Assembly (NCBI GenBank): GCA_004009845.1
Contig: RMBW01000098.1
Coordinates: 54,512 to 118,511 of the forward strand
Reading direction: 5' to 3'
Length of the DNA: 64,000 nucleotides
Source: Davidsoniella eucalypti
Taxonomy: Eukaryota > Ascomycota > Sordariomycetes > Microascales > Ceratocystidaceae
Positions within the stretch are counted from its first letter, which is position 1, and every line of letters begins with the position of its first letter. The translations under genes were made by a program, and so were the position numbers. Shown here in pieces: positions 12,090 through 23,851 of the stretch. Under the pieces are notes generated by a model. The model did not search any database, was not told the DNA's origin, and saw only the letters and a program-made list of their open reading frames with translations.

Positions 12090-12580
12090 TAGCACAATAG
12101 TGAATGCAGCCGGCCCCATGAAGTATTATAGTGGCATACGCTACCTATAGTAGACTAGTGGTCATGGGCACTGATGTGAAGAGGATGAGATTTGGGATTC
12201 GGAGGCGTTGGCGCAATGTAGAACGAGAGACAGAGGAGGGAGATAAAGATAAAGCGCACATTTATCTGTCTACAACTTAAGGGTTTGCTTGGCCGGTAGC
12301 TCTTCCTATGACATGGTCCATGGATATCCGGGTGCCGATTATTGCCGCGAGTAGACTGTGTTTGGAGTCTTTGCGATATCCATTACTTTAACTTTCCAAG
12401 ATTTTCCTAGCCAGCTTCTTGAATTCTGAAGGAACAGCCCCGATATGAATACTCGGATCTCAGCCGACAATCCAAATTAGCTAGTCATCCAAACATATAA
12501 TAGTGGCAGCATCAACCGTAGCAATCTATAGAGCTCGCGGAACCATCACGGCAGGTGAATCTCAGATTTCCGTCCTCTTT

Positions 12581-14001
12581 TAGACAACACCAACCCTTTT
12601 TCTCTTCTCTCTTTTACTCCCCTATCCAACACTGTCGTTAGTCTTGTGGCCTTATTTCTGTTTCTCCATCATCCACCCGGATATTAAACCTTTGACTATC
12701 TATACTCTTGAAAACGACCCTTTCCCAGCCCATTTAAGAAGCAGCTTGGAGTTCACCTCACATAATCTTGCTTCAAAATCGCACTCACTCGTGTTCCTTT
12801 ACCTGCATTTTCCTGTCTGCTCCTCCACGCATAACAGTCAGAAAACGTCTCCCCTTCTGAATACGACTTGAATCCCGACACTCAGGACTTATTAGTGGCC
12901 TCCGGTCCACTGCATCTCGTTTCGTTTCGTTTCGGTATCCGGTTTGATTGAATCGAGTCTGCTAGCACTACTGTGGCCATTGTGACTATCGTGACCAGCT
13001 TCTCACCAGTCTAGAACACACGTCGCCCTACGCCTGGTGCCTGGAACTACAAGTAGGCCTTCTGCTGCACTTGTCTGCATCTTTTCTTACTGTATCTGGC
13101 GCCGCCGCCGCTGTTTGTTGTTGTTGTTGTTGTTGGTGTTCCTACCACTTTCAGATTCTGGACCCCATTACTAGGTGCACTTGCTGCAATTGCGGCGGCT
13201 CGGCTATTGCCTGTCTTTTCGTCGATTCGATAGACGCCATCCATATCTATCCATTCAAACTATCGTTTTGTTGCCGTTCGCCAAAGTCGAGCTTGTCGGA
13301 AGTCAAAATCTCATTACTTGTACTGTCGCTATCGTTTTATCATTATTTTTGTGTTTGGAAATTGCTACCTCTCACTTTTAGCCTGCATCAAATGCACCAA
13401 ACTTCAATCGATTGATCGCCTGTTCCTGATCACCACCCACATCGTCGCTTTTCACCTATTCTCCCCCACTGAATTGAGCTGAGCGCCTCTTTTCCCATAT
13501 CCTCGCCTTGCCCTCACTATTTTTTTTTCTCTCTCTCTCTCATGCAATCTCTTTTTCACGCTCTTCTCTCCTAGCTGGCGTCCTTTTTTGTGGTTTAGGC
13601 CAATGAACGGCCAAGCCAAGCCTTTCAGCTGCTGAACAAAAGGCAACATAGAAGAAAGCCCCGACTGGACTGCGTGTCTCGAACTGGCTGAATTTACCCT
13701 CGGATATACTCTTTTTTTTCTTTCAAATCTGGCAGTGGTTCATATAGTCCAGCCTACCATTTGAATACTTCACTCCCATTTCGCCTTTTTTGTCTTGATA
13801 TCATCATATCTTGCTTATTTCTTGGAAACATCAATTATACCTACATACCCCTTGCTTGCCCAATCAGCTTGCCCTCTATCCGTCCTATTATCAGCATTTT
13901 TGTTTCCGGGTGCAGAATAGATATCTATACAGTTGCACAATTCGCAGAATTAGCGGAGATAGCAAAAGCAAAAGTAATAGTAGCAACAAACTTAACTCTA
14001 G
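12581..14001 (+). promoter_or_regulatory. Pyrimidine-rich promoter/leader of the Zn2Cys6 regulator
   Basis: From about 12.58 kb the plus strand becomes CT-rich (CTTTTTCTCTTCTCTC-like tracts, a TTTCG run at 12917-12934, a TTG run near 13118-13134, a CT run at 13528-13540). This is typical of fungal core promoters and long 5' leaders. The last 370 bases before the start codon at 14002 contain no ATG, which supports that start. Transcription start sites cannot be fixed from the sequence. Confidence 0.5.
13392..13635 (+). promoter_or_regulatory. Three short upstream ORFs in the leader
   Basis: Three ATG-initiated mini-frames lie in a row: 13392-13415 (7 codons), 13542-13574 (10 codons) and 13603-13635 (10 codons), each closed by its own stop before the main ATG at 14002. 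If they are in the mature leader, scanning ribosomes would have to reinitiate or bypass them, so translational control of the regulator is plausible. Whether they are transcribed or spliced out is not visible. Confidence 0.4.
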
Positions 14002-17000
14002 ATGCCTAACACCCGGCAACCTCCGTACGTAGCGGGAGCAACTGGGATGTCACCCGGCTCGGCATTAGCTCTAAATTCCGATATCACCGGCAACAATACC
14101 AGCAGCACTTCTCGCCCCGGTGTTACCATTTTGAAGCCTGGAGAAGAGCCGCCACCCGGACTCATAGACTCAATATCTACCGACCTCAACCCACGCAGTT
14201 GCATAATATGCCGTAAACGAAAAGTCCGTTGCGATAAACATATGCCCTGCGCCAACTGCCGCAAAAACCAGATTCAGTGTGTCTTCCCGGCCCCCGGTAG
14301 AGCTCCCCGCCGGCCCCGACCCAAAGATCCTAGTGTGGCCGTAAAGAATACAAGCGAGCGAGAGGCTGAACTCCTCAAGCGTCTCCGTAAGCTGGAGGGC
14401 ATCGTCGAAGAGCTCAGTGGCCAGGTCGAGGGAGATCCATCAAAGCTAGCGCATAGCGCCGGTGCTTCGCCAGATACAAATCCAGAAATCACAAGTCCTA
14501 TCCACCTAGGATCTCCATCCCACGGCACACCAGGTTCTTCGTCGGGAACTAGAGAGATAGACGCTGTCGCTGTTAGAAAGGCAACGCGGAAATGCCGCCC
14601 AGAGGACACCGCCGAAGGAACTGGAAAAGACCCATCAGCGCTTACCAATAAGTTTGGACGCCTAGTGCTCAGTGATAAAGCCAAGGGGCAGTACGTCGCA
14701 AACGCATTCTGGTCAAAGCTGACCGAACAGGTAAGGGATCCCTGGTGCCTGAAATCTAACCTTATCTTATATCCTGTGGTTGTAATATCTCATCAATACG
14801 CAGTGTGCCGCTGATTTGTGAGACATATCGCTACTGATCTTCCATGCACATCGGTGGTCCGGTATTACATAGAGCAGTAGTACTAACCGTTTTCCACCCT
14901 CACAGCTTGATAGTATCCGTAACGAGTATTCCTACTCGGAAGACTCTGATTACTCTGACGAAGGAACTCCCGAATCGTTCCGTGATTCTGTAAATAGCGG
15001 TCCTGCAAATGATCAGGCTTTCTTCTTTGGTTACAAGTCGGCTTCCCTTGATCTTAGACGCTATAATCCACGGCGATCCGATATCCCTTTCTTGTGGCAA
15101 ACCTATGTCAACAACGTCGAGCCTATCGTCAAAATTGTCCACGTGCCAACCTGGACAAAGGTTATTGAGCAAGTTCAACGGTCAAATGACCAGACCTTTG
15201 ACATTCCTATCCAGAGCCAGGCTATGCTATTTGCCTTCTACTTCAGTGCCGTAACGTCTCTAGAGGATGAAGAGGTCGAACAGCGCTTAAATTCCAGCAA
15301 GTCCCATCTACTAGCGCAATACCGATTTGCTTTTGAGCAAGCCCTTGCCCAGGCCAACTTTCTCACAGTACCCGACTTGACTATCATCAATGCCCTGGCG
15401 CTTTTCTTGACTGTGGTACGCACATCAGACGATTCCCGCTATTGCTGGACTATGACTGCTGTTGCCGTTCGTCTTGCCGAATCTCTCGGTCTTCAGCGTG
15501 ACGGCACAGTGTTAGGCCTATCACCATACGAGGTTGAGCTACGGCGCCGTATCTGGTGGATCATATGCTCCTTTGATCTCCGCGCATCTGAAGAAAGCGG
15601 TACCGATTCCGCTGCTCTTGTCTTCAACTGCGACACACATATGCCACTCAATGTAGATGATGCTGATTTCAGTACAGATTCAACGGAAATATTTCCAAAG
15701 TCTGGCCCTACCGATATATCGCTAGCCCTGATTCGCCACGAGATTACGAATCTATGCCGCAAAATGATTGCTCTAAGTAACCGCGCCCCACTACTCGGCC
15801 AGCCTAATGCTCTTCAAAGTATACAGGATCGCGAGGAGGTACTTAACAATATGTATCAACACATCGTGGCAACCTACTTCATGTGCCCAGAAGCCGACAC
15901 TCACCCGTTGTTGATCCTGGGTGTGATGATTGTGCGTGTTGTCATCGCCAAGATGTCTCTTGTTATCTACCAGCCGCTGATGCTTGGCAAATCAGGAAAG
16001 CCCGACAACTCTGTTCCCAAAGAAGTAAACTACCGTGTGTTTATAGCTGCCGTGGAGATCATTGAATGTAATCTAAGGCTACACACTGAAGAACGCTTCC
16101 GCCAATGGCGTTGGCTCTTTGCTACTTATACTCAATGGCACGCTATCGCTTTTGTTCTAATGGAAATGAGTTACCGACCTTGGACCGCGACTATGGAGCG
16201 TGGTTGGGAAAACGTGAACCGAGCTCTTAGCCAAGAGGAAGTTCAAGAGTTTGCCAAAAAGCCGCATCATACGACTGTGTGGCTTCCTGTCCGGAAACTC
16301 TTAACTAAAGCCGCACGTCACCGGGAGGCTGAGATCCAGCGCCTGAGGGCTAATCCCTTTATTGCTCAGCAGCTTGACCTAGAGGATCGTATGAACCCTT
16401 CGCAAAGTCACCTTCCTGTCCCTAAGGGATCCGAGGAGTACTTGATCAAGGTTCGTGAAAGATGGCTCAGCATGATTGGCGTTAAGAACGGCAGCATGAT
16501 GACAATTCCCCCGTGTGCCTCGGCACATATACCACCGGCAACTGCACCACCTATGCTTCACAAAGTGCTTCAGAGTCAAAACTATGTGGTGCCCAGTGAA
16601 GTTGTCAACTCGTCAATTCCGCCACAGGAACAATCTATTGCCCGTAATGACGGTGGCATCAATAATACCGCAAATACAAATACTAGCCAGCCGGAGCAAG
16701 TAGGTTTAAATATGTTAATCAACCAACCAATCAATTCTTTGGATCTCTGGGATATAATCGAACAAAACGGCCCTACAACTGGCCTCGACAGCATGTCCCA
16801 CCCCGGCCAGCTAAACTCGGCCTCGGCCATTCAGCATGGGGCACCACCGGCTATCCCGTCACAACAGAGCTCGCCGCTGATACAAGCGCCAGTGCCGCCA
16901 CAAGTCAATCCATCCAACTCAGGAGCACCAGGTCCATGGGCGTGGTCGAATAGCTGGTATGAGCCAGATAGGGCGCCACAAACGAACGGAGTGGCTAATA

Positions 17001-17149
17001 CGGGCATGGCACCACCGCCTATGGGTATGGATAACATGATTTCCGAAGATATGGAGCTTGATGGAGAATTTGACCTTCAGACGTGGGATGAAATGATACG
17101 TAGCCTGACAACGCCAAACATGTATCCTGGACAGCCGACTGGGCTCTAG
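14002..17149 (+). CDS. Zn2Cys6 fungal-specific transcription factor
   Basis: Two exons, 14002-14730 and 14906-17149, encode 990 residues. The 175-bp intron has a GTAAGG donor, a perfect TACTAAC branch box at 14881 and a CAG acceptor. The DNA-binding cluster is at residues 67-93 with spacing CX2CX6CX5CX2CX6C (C67, C70, C77, C83, C86, C93), followed by basic residues and a short coiled coil (about 118-140) for dimerisation. The middle region carries the fungal-specific regulatory domain, including the RRRIWWIICSFD signature near 456. The C-terminus is Pro/Gln/Asn-rich and ends in an acidic segment (EDMELDGEFDL) that may activate transcription. The cluster is nuclear and normally binds CGG half-sites. 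The target pathway is unknown, and no regulated partner is adjacent. Confidence 0.92.
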
Positions 17150-18613
17150 TAGAGTTTTCAAGGCAAGCCCACGACTTTCTGCAGCCGCTCGGTGACAGTT
17201 TGAAATAGTTGTACCACTACCACACACAATTTACTACATTGCACTCATTAATGATTGTTAGTGATGCCGTTTTTTAGTATAACGTAGAATGATCATCATA
17301 GAATACCACAACGCTCTCCAACTATGAACTTGAGCTTAGAATAGCTACTATATATCATTTATCCTCGTCATAGTGGTAAAGTGAATCATATGTTGAAGTT
17401 TTCAAAGGGGTTGTAAATCGTATACTATATATATAAGTAAACACAACATGTAATGACCGATGGCAATGGTAAACTTGTGAAACAAATATTTCTAATGTTC
17501 AGTTTATGAAGTTATACAGTTCCAAGAGCTTAAATGTTTATCAGTACACAAATAGCGGCTATATAAGAGGATTAAATAGAGAGCATTAGATGGTACATAT
17601 ATACTTCATAATGTAAATCTATTAATACATACCACTAGATTTCTGTCGATCATTAGTAAGCAAGACATGACCGATGATCGGCAGGTCTAGACAATACTAA
17701 GAATTTTAAGAAATGCACCTTGACTATCGCCATATCTTTGCTGTTATCTCTTGGTATAGCCATTCTTGTACGCCGAGAGTTTTCATAAACCTTTGTATTA
17801 GTAATGGCATGCTGTATACAATAGAGACAGTATTGAGGTCTATAAATTGAGAAGTTTCACATTTAGATGTTCATATATTTCTATAAGGGATCCAGTGAGT
17901 GCGACTTGACTATCTAGCAGCCCTAATTTTCAGGTCAATACATTGTACATGTATTCTGCATGTACTTCAGTTTGACAGGCTTCTTCCTGTAGGCAGCAGT
18001 AATATGAAATAGGAAAGGAAGTGTACAATATGTAATATGTAATCAGAATAAGGTTGCTAAATCACAGTTTTGGCATCAGTCCCTGGTGAAAATGTTTAGT
18101 AAACATGCGAGTAAGGGCACAATTTGGGCCAATAACATAGTGGCTAACATTCAAGGATCTTAGAATGGTCTAGCCGTTTTAGGAAACAGATGAACTAGGC
18201 TTAATGCAGACAGCTGAACACCAAAATTGGTGGCATCTGAAGCGACTCACAACAAACATTGCCCGGGGTTTTACAGAGTAGAAAAACAGAGTACAGAGGG
18301 TAAAATATCAAATATCTCAAGAACCACTCACGCAACGATGATGTCACCTTCCGGTGGACGCCCCTTTTTCAACAATATCATTTATAGGTTATAAACAAGA
18401 AGAAGATCTAGTTGAGACCATCGGGGGGAAAGGCAAAGTTCTTATACATAAATTCGCCCCAAGATATATTAGCGTGCTGCCTCTGGTCAATTTCTTCAGA
18501 CATCATGTAGTTAACCTTAAAAAAAAATCTACATCATTATCACTTACTTCTTGTCTCCTCTGTATAGCATTGAACACTATCGCCTCAAGCATAATCACGT
18601 GCCATCATCTAAA
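17150..18613. other. Intergenic region without a supportable gene
   Basis: About 1.46 kb, AT-rich, between the end of the regulator and the UV endonuclease start. It holds only short frames. The last 300 bp is the likely uve1 promoter. Confidence 0.6.
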
Positions 18614-20634
18614 ATGGTCGTCTCTCGCCGCAGTCAACGTTATACTGAACTTGTGATTAGATCGCCAACCCACATCAAGGCTGATGAACCCAGCACTACC
18701 GTTACCACAAGTGCCAATACTACATCAAAAAAGAGAGCGCGCAAATCGTCCTCTATAAACGAGGCTACCATAGCCAGTGCCGTCGCAACTACAGACACAA
18801 CAAACATAAGCAAAGCCCCACGGCCGAAGAAGAAAGTAAAGTGTCAGCCTGAGAGCGACGCAGAGCACTCGGCTTTCGAAGACGGCGAAGATCTTGGTGG
18901 CTGCTGTTCAAGTGACGACGACTTTGACTTCAACGACGACAAGCCCAAAGCTAAAGCCAAAGCCAAAAAGACAGCGACCAAGGCAACTCAGGCACCGGCC
19001 AAGGCCAAAAAATCGGCCTCCAAACCGAAGAAGCCGGTTGTCAAAAAGGAAGTAGGCCCCGAAAACGCAGAGGAACCAATGGCTCGGTTATTGCCATTGA
19101 CTGGCGGCTCGCTACCATTGCCTTGGAAGGGTCGTCTTGGATATGTAAGTTGTTGTCAATATAAGCCGGTTACTACACATCATCACCCACTAACACACGA
19201 CTTTAGGCCTGTCTAAACACCGTTCTACGAAGTCTCAATCCACCTATATTCAACAGCCGCACCTGTCGCATGGCCTCTATTATCGAACATCGCTATCCGC
19301 TCAAAGACCCCTCACTCCCGGAACATCCGACCAAGAATCGACCTGACCGAGACCAGCCCGCGTCTCTCGAGCGCGGTCAGAAGTATGTTCAGGCTCTAGG
19401 TCTCGCCAACGTAAAAGATCTCATCCCAATGCTGCGCTGGAACGACAAGTTCAACATAAAGTTCATGCGTCTCAGTAGCGAAATGTTTCCCTTTGCCAGC
19501 CACAAAGAACACGGATACTCTCTCGCGCCGTTTGCTTCTAAAGCGTTGGCTGAAGTTGGTCGTGTAGTCGATGAGCTGGGCCACCGTGTAACTACCCATC
19601 CAGGCCAGTATACGCAACTTGGGTCTCCACGAAAGGAGGTCGTTGACGCGGCTATTCGTGATCTAAAATATCACGATGAGATGTTAACCCTGTTGAAGTT
19701 GCCCGGGCAGATTGACAGAGATGCCATCATGATCATCCACCTAGGTGGTACCTTTGGCGACAAAGCAGCTACTTTGGACAGATTCCGCGAAAACTATGTC
19801 AAACTTCCGGATACCGTGAAGCGCCGTTTGGTTCTAGAAAACGACGATGTCTCGTGGAGTGTTCACGATCTCCTCCCCATCTGCCAGGAACTCAGTATTC
19901 CGCTTGTTCTCGACTTTCATCATCACTCCATTATCTTCGACGAAGAAGCCCTCGAGCGTGAAGGTACCTCGGACGTTACAAATCTCTATCCACGCATCAA
20001 AGAACTCTGGGATAGAAAGGGAATTCGACAGAAGATGCACTACTCCGAAAGCCGTCCCGGCGCGGAAACAGCGCGAGACCGTCGTGCTCATTCGGCTCGT
20101 GTCAAGGAGTTGCCGCCTTGTGCCCCCGATATGGATCTGATGATCGAGGCTAAAGACAAAGAGCAGTCCGTGTTCGAGCTCATGAGGACTTACAAGTTGG
20201 ATGGCTGGGAAAAGATCAAAGATATCACGGTGGCAGGTGATCGCAGCGATGAGTATGCGGTATATTGGCCTCGGGGTAGAGAGGATTTACTCAAAGTCAC
20301 CAAGTCGCGCAAGGTCAAGAGTGAAGTTGATGAAGATATAGCAGACTTAGGCGATACTCCGACTGCTAGACCAGCTCGAAAAGCTAGAAAGAAGGCTATA
20401 GTAGAGAATGATGACGCGCTAGAAGAAAAGATCAAGGGTGAAGATATAGCAGATTTGGGTGATGCTCCGGCTGCTAAACCAACCCGAAAGGCTAAGAAGA
20501 AGGTCAAAGTAGAGGACGATGATGTGCTAGAAGATAGGATCAAGGCTGGAGATATCTTGCCAAAGATGCAGGAACAGTCTCCTGGCAAGCCACGTCGCAA
20601 GACGAGAGCAACTGCTACTGTAAAAAGAAAATGA
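18614..20634 (+). CDS. uve1: UV-damage endonuclease (UvdE/Uve1 family)
   Basis: Exons 18614-19144 and 19207-20634 (62-bp intron, GTAAGT donor) encode 652 residues. The enzyme nicks DNA 5' of UV photoproducts and other distortions, starting an excision pathway alternative to NER; in fungi it acts in nucleus and mitochondria. Residues 1-150 are basic and disordered, with Lys/Ala repeats. The UvdE TIM barrel begins at RLGYACLNT across the splice junction (about 173-181). It shows the metal-site segments expected of the family: HPGQYTQLGSP near 308, LENDD near 397, DFHHHS near 412, KMHYSES near 453 and MIEAKDKE near 488. The C-terminal tail (about 550-652) contains a tandem repeat of about 37 residues and ends basic. 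It is convergent with the XLF gene, 154 bp away. Neurospora mus-18 is the family's named mutant. Confidence 0.95.
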
Positions 20635-20788
20635 TTTTTGAGACGTCTTATATAGATGAACGATCTCTACTCCTCGGTTTTATTAGCATTGTTTTTATTC
20701 ATAAACCATACTATCATTTTAGAAATATGTTGTTTGATAACTAACATTGATGATATCCTTCTAGCAACTAGAACTATGCTATGATAAC

Positions 20789-22573
20789 TTAAAATCTTCG
20801 CTTCTTGACTAATGGTCTTCCGCCAACCTTTCGTTGTGCTGGCTTTGGGGGGGAGCGTGGTATCTCGGGCTTCACGGGCTCTTCATTCACAGGCTTCTTC
20901 TCTTCTGCTTTTGATGAGCTAGCTGCAAGATCAGCCTCATCTTCTGATTCTGTTTCATCTGACGCCGCAATGCAATCCTCCGACTGCCTTTTGACACCGC
21001 TTACCGATCTCACTTGGCTACCCACAGCAGGAGGGAATGAAGGGGTCTTAGATGGCGTTGCAGCCTGTCGAGTACCACCAATCGTTCCTAGTCTTGTCGG
21101 TGTACGATCTGGCAGTTTCTTCGGTAGTGCGGGCTGGAGATCCTCGCTTTCGGATAGCGACATGGTCTCGTCTACCTCTTCTGTGATAGGCGGTGGTTTC
21201 CGTGCGCTACCACCGATACGGCCCATCTTGCGAAGCTCGGATAATGGAGTTTTGAGTATTGGAGGGGGGCGAACTGGTGATGAGTCCTCTCCCATAGACA
21301 TTGTCGGATCATCGTCAGGTACCACTGCAACTGCTTTGGGGCGTCCACCGATCTTTCCAATGTTTCCTATTGTGCCGATTCTTCTACTCGGCGTTGGGTT
21401 TACAGGCGGTGATGAAGCGGGGATATCATCTTGTGCCTGTTGTCGTTGAGCCTGTGGTGGTGTAGAAGGCCGTAGCGTCTCAAACCCGTCATCTTCATCG
21501 CTTGTTAGTGAAGAAGGCTTTGGAGGTCTCATAACTCGCCCGATACCACTCATTCTAGTAGGCGATGCCGGTGAACTGTCCAGCGTAGGCTCAACTCTAG
21601 GTCCATTTCTATCCCGAGTGCTAGAAGGGCTGTGCTGTGCGGTATATCGTGTTACATCTCCAGTGGACTCTCGGTTCCCGGGAGACACAGGCGCCTTTGA
21701 GGTCCATGATCGAGGGGCACGAGGACCTCCAGCATTGACTGGAATGTTGAGCCACCAGTTATCTAGCTCTTCCTTATTGTCAAAGCTAACAGTTGCTTGA
21801 CCAAGGTGGATATTTCCAAGCGTCTCTTCCACCAGTTGTACTGCATCTTGTGGGCTGCTAGTTTCGCCACCAAGCCTGGCTAGCCATTCCTCCTTCTCAA
21901 ATGGCGCAAGACCCTTTATTCGTTCATGGGCCATCTTACGAGTAAACTTGCGACTGTTGGTGTTTGCTACTGTGAACACATTCTCCAGGGGAGTGCCAAT
22001 AGCTTCAAGCTTGTCCAGCAGCTTTGCGATAATAGCATCTTTTTGCTGGATCATAGATACAAGAGATGTTGTTTGTGCCTCCTTGGTGCGTTGGGCCTCT
22101 ATCAAAGGAAGGATAAGCCGTGATGCGATAGTAGGTTGTGGGCATTTGGTGAGATATACCTTCCACCTAAGAGGCTTTGACGTAAGCTGCGATGGCAGTT
22201 GACATGTGATGTTTAGCGTGAGACCGCCTGAGCCAACAGGTATCTGGCTGCTGTTTGAACTACTAGGCGGAATTCCAGGCGACAAAGTCATGCTCGTCTG
22301 ATCATGGCCATCTTCGTCCTCATTGAAAGCTCGTGATAGACAACTGAGGAATGCTGACATGTTTTCTTCGCCATCACTAGGGTCGATGCTGGTGTCTTCG
22401 CGAAATCCGCGCATGCAGATTTGCTTTCGGTCAAGACATTCCGTCCATACGTTGGAAAGATCAGTGATGAATATCTTGTATGCAGAGTTTGCGAAGCAAT
22501 ATGAAGAAAGGAGTAAGGGAACACTATTTCCAACTTCTAGAGGCAGTGCTTTCCAAGGGCCTGGCTCTGACAT
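20789..22573 (-). CDS. nej1: XLF/Nej1 family non-homologous end-joining factor
   Basis: A single 594-residue exon. The N-terminus has the XLF head-domain pattern (W7, then YKIFITDLSNVWTECLDR at 32-49, with RGFREDTSIDPS at 55-66). A probable coiled coil follows at about 155-195, the usual dimerising stalk. XLF stimulates DNA ligase IV and bridges broken ends with XRCC4/Lif1. The long C-terminal tail (about 270-594) is disordered and Pro/Ser-rich, with acidic-Ser patches. It repeats a short IGxIGG-like motif about five times and ends VKKRRF, a basic stretch with terminal Phe resembling the Ku-binding motif of XLF. It is longer than animal XLF (about 300 residues) because of this tail. Its 3' end faces uve1. 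Confidence 0.88.
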   Translation of the reverse strand: MSEPGPWKALPLEVGNSVPLLLSSYCFANSAYKIFITDLSNVWTECLDRKQICMRGFREDTSIDPSDGEENMSAFLSCLSRAFNEDEDGHDQTSMTLSPGIPPSSSNSSQIPVGSGGLTLNITCQLPSQLTSKPLRWKVYLTKCPQPTIASRLILPLIEAQRTKEAQTTSLVSMIQQKDAIIAKLLDKLEAIGTPLENVFTVANTNSRKFTRKMAHERIKGLAPFEKEEWLARLGGETSSPQDAVQLVEETLGNIHLGQATVSFDNKEELDNWWLNIPVNAGGPRAPRSWTSKAPVSPGNRESTGDVTRYTAQHSPSSTRDRNGPRVEPTLDSSPASPTRMSGIGRVMRPPKPSSLTSDEDDGFETLRPSTPPQAQRQQAQDDIPASSPPVNPTPSRRIGTIGNIGKIGGRPKAVAVVPDDDPTMSMGEDSSPVRPPPILKTPLSELRKMGRIGGSARKPPPITEEVDETMSLSESEDLQPALPKKLPDRTPTRLGTIGGTRQAATPSKTPSFPPAVGSQVRSVSGVKRQSEDCIAASDETESEDEADLAASSSKAEEKKPVNEEPVKPEIPRSPPKPAQRKVGGRPLVKKRRF

Positions 22574-23851
22574 GTTGAGTAGGTATTGGTTTATTTTAAG
22601 ATTGATAAAGCGAGAGTTGGTGACTAAATTTGATAAGCTCCTGTGGTGGAGATGATATACATAAATATGACGGTTTCAATGATAGATAATCATTCCATCT
22701 TCATCATACGCGCAACGGATGAAAATTGGCACTGAATTGTGCACGCGACCGTGATTCTTTATTACTAGTCAGACAAAACTGAAGAGAATCCTTGTTAATA
22801 TAAGAATAATGCCGGAAAAAGGGATATAGAATACCGCAGAATATTTCTATCGTGAATTGTCATAACAAATGATAGGTAAGGCTGAGGAAAAGTATCTGTA
22901 TATCATCTTAGGGTTTGTGTATACTCAATATGAACTTCACATGAATGGCAACTACATACATCATCGCGCATACGGTCCCCACACTTAATTAATATTTACT
23001 GCTTCATTATAGATAGTATTTATATTACATATATATATATTCTTCTAGAAAGTTTAGGTAATAGAGACAGTATCCTCAAATTGCTAATGCCAATAATGGT
23101 GACGGTTTTGTATGTTACCAGGAACTCAATAATTATATATATTCCATGACTAAGGTGTTGTTTTGTTTGACCCGTATCTGTACTACAACAAACAGTCTGA
23201 ACTGGTGCAGCTTTTTCAAGGTCAATTGAGCTCATAGAGCTTTGATATACGGCCTGGAGACTTCTAACAGTCCCAACGCCCTCGGATACGGGTTAGAGCC
23301 TATGCAGGCCTTTCTTCCGAGAACGCTTGGCTAGCCGATGTTAGTTATGAGCGGTGTTTTTGGGTAGGAAATGAGTTATTAGATGATAGGTATGGTGCAT
23401 AAAGATGCGATGGCACGATTTTGATAATATCAATAGAGTCATAATCATATGCCAAAATAAAGTCATCATTCATACAAGTGAACATAAGAGTAGAGGATAA
23501 GAAAAGGTAGATGTTATTTTTTTTTAATTCGTTCAATTGAAATCCCTAAAAGAAAGCCAGACGCCTCGTTTTGAGGGTATCCGATGTAGTCATCACTTCA
23601 TGCCGTGTTCCTGAATCAGATCTGCCTGAAATGACGTTAGCATAGTGCTTTTGGGGGTATTTCGTCGTGTGTTGGCTCGAATTGTCGTTCGTGAGTTGTT
23701 AAAGGAAAGAAAACAATCCCTCGAAGAAATGGGAGCGTCCCAGTATTTATAGGCATGGCCTATAGTTTTTCAAGTAGCGCAGGGATGTTGCAACACGGGC
23801 AGGTTGGGAGGTTTGTCGGCATACCCTTTTTTCATGCTCCAAATGTATAAT
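22574..23851. other. Intergenic region without a supportable gene
   Basis: About 1.28 kb between the XLF start and the 3' end of RPS21. It is AT-rich, with a (TA)n run near 23029-23040 and a T run near 23517-23525. It must contain the XLF promoter and RPS21 3' UTR. No conserved frame was seen. Confidence 0.6.

Larger units (their letters stand above)
4252..12580. other. Long gene-poor region (gene desert)
   Basis: About 8.3 kb with no reading frame that looks conserved. The longest open frames (7225-7671 and 8256-8648) have erratic composition, begin or end in homopolymer runs, and match no family I know. The region holds two of the three short retroposon-like insertions, scattered T and A runs, and an inverted repeat at 12068-12089. 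It separates the divergent aquaporin and Zn2Cys6 regulator genes, so part of it must be their promoters. Long non-coding transcripts are possible but cannot be shown from sequence alone. Confidence 0.6.

Noticed and set aside
12526..12535. Fourth possible copy of the mini-retroposon core (CTATAGAGCT)
   Set aside because: Only 10 bases match, with no A-rich tail and no flanking duplication.
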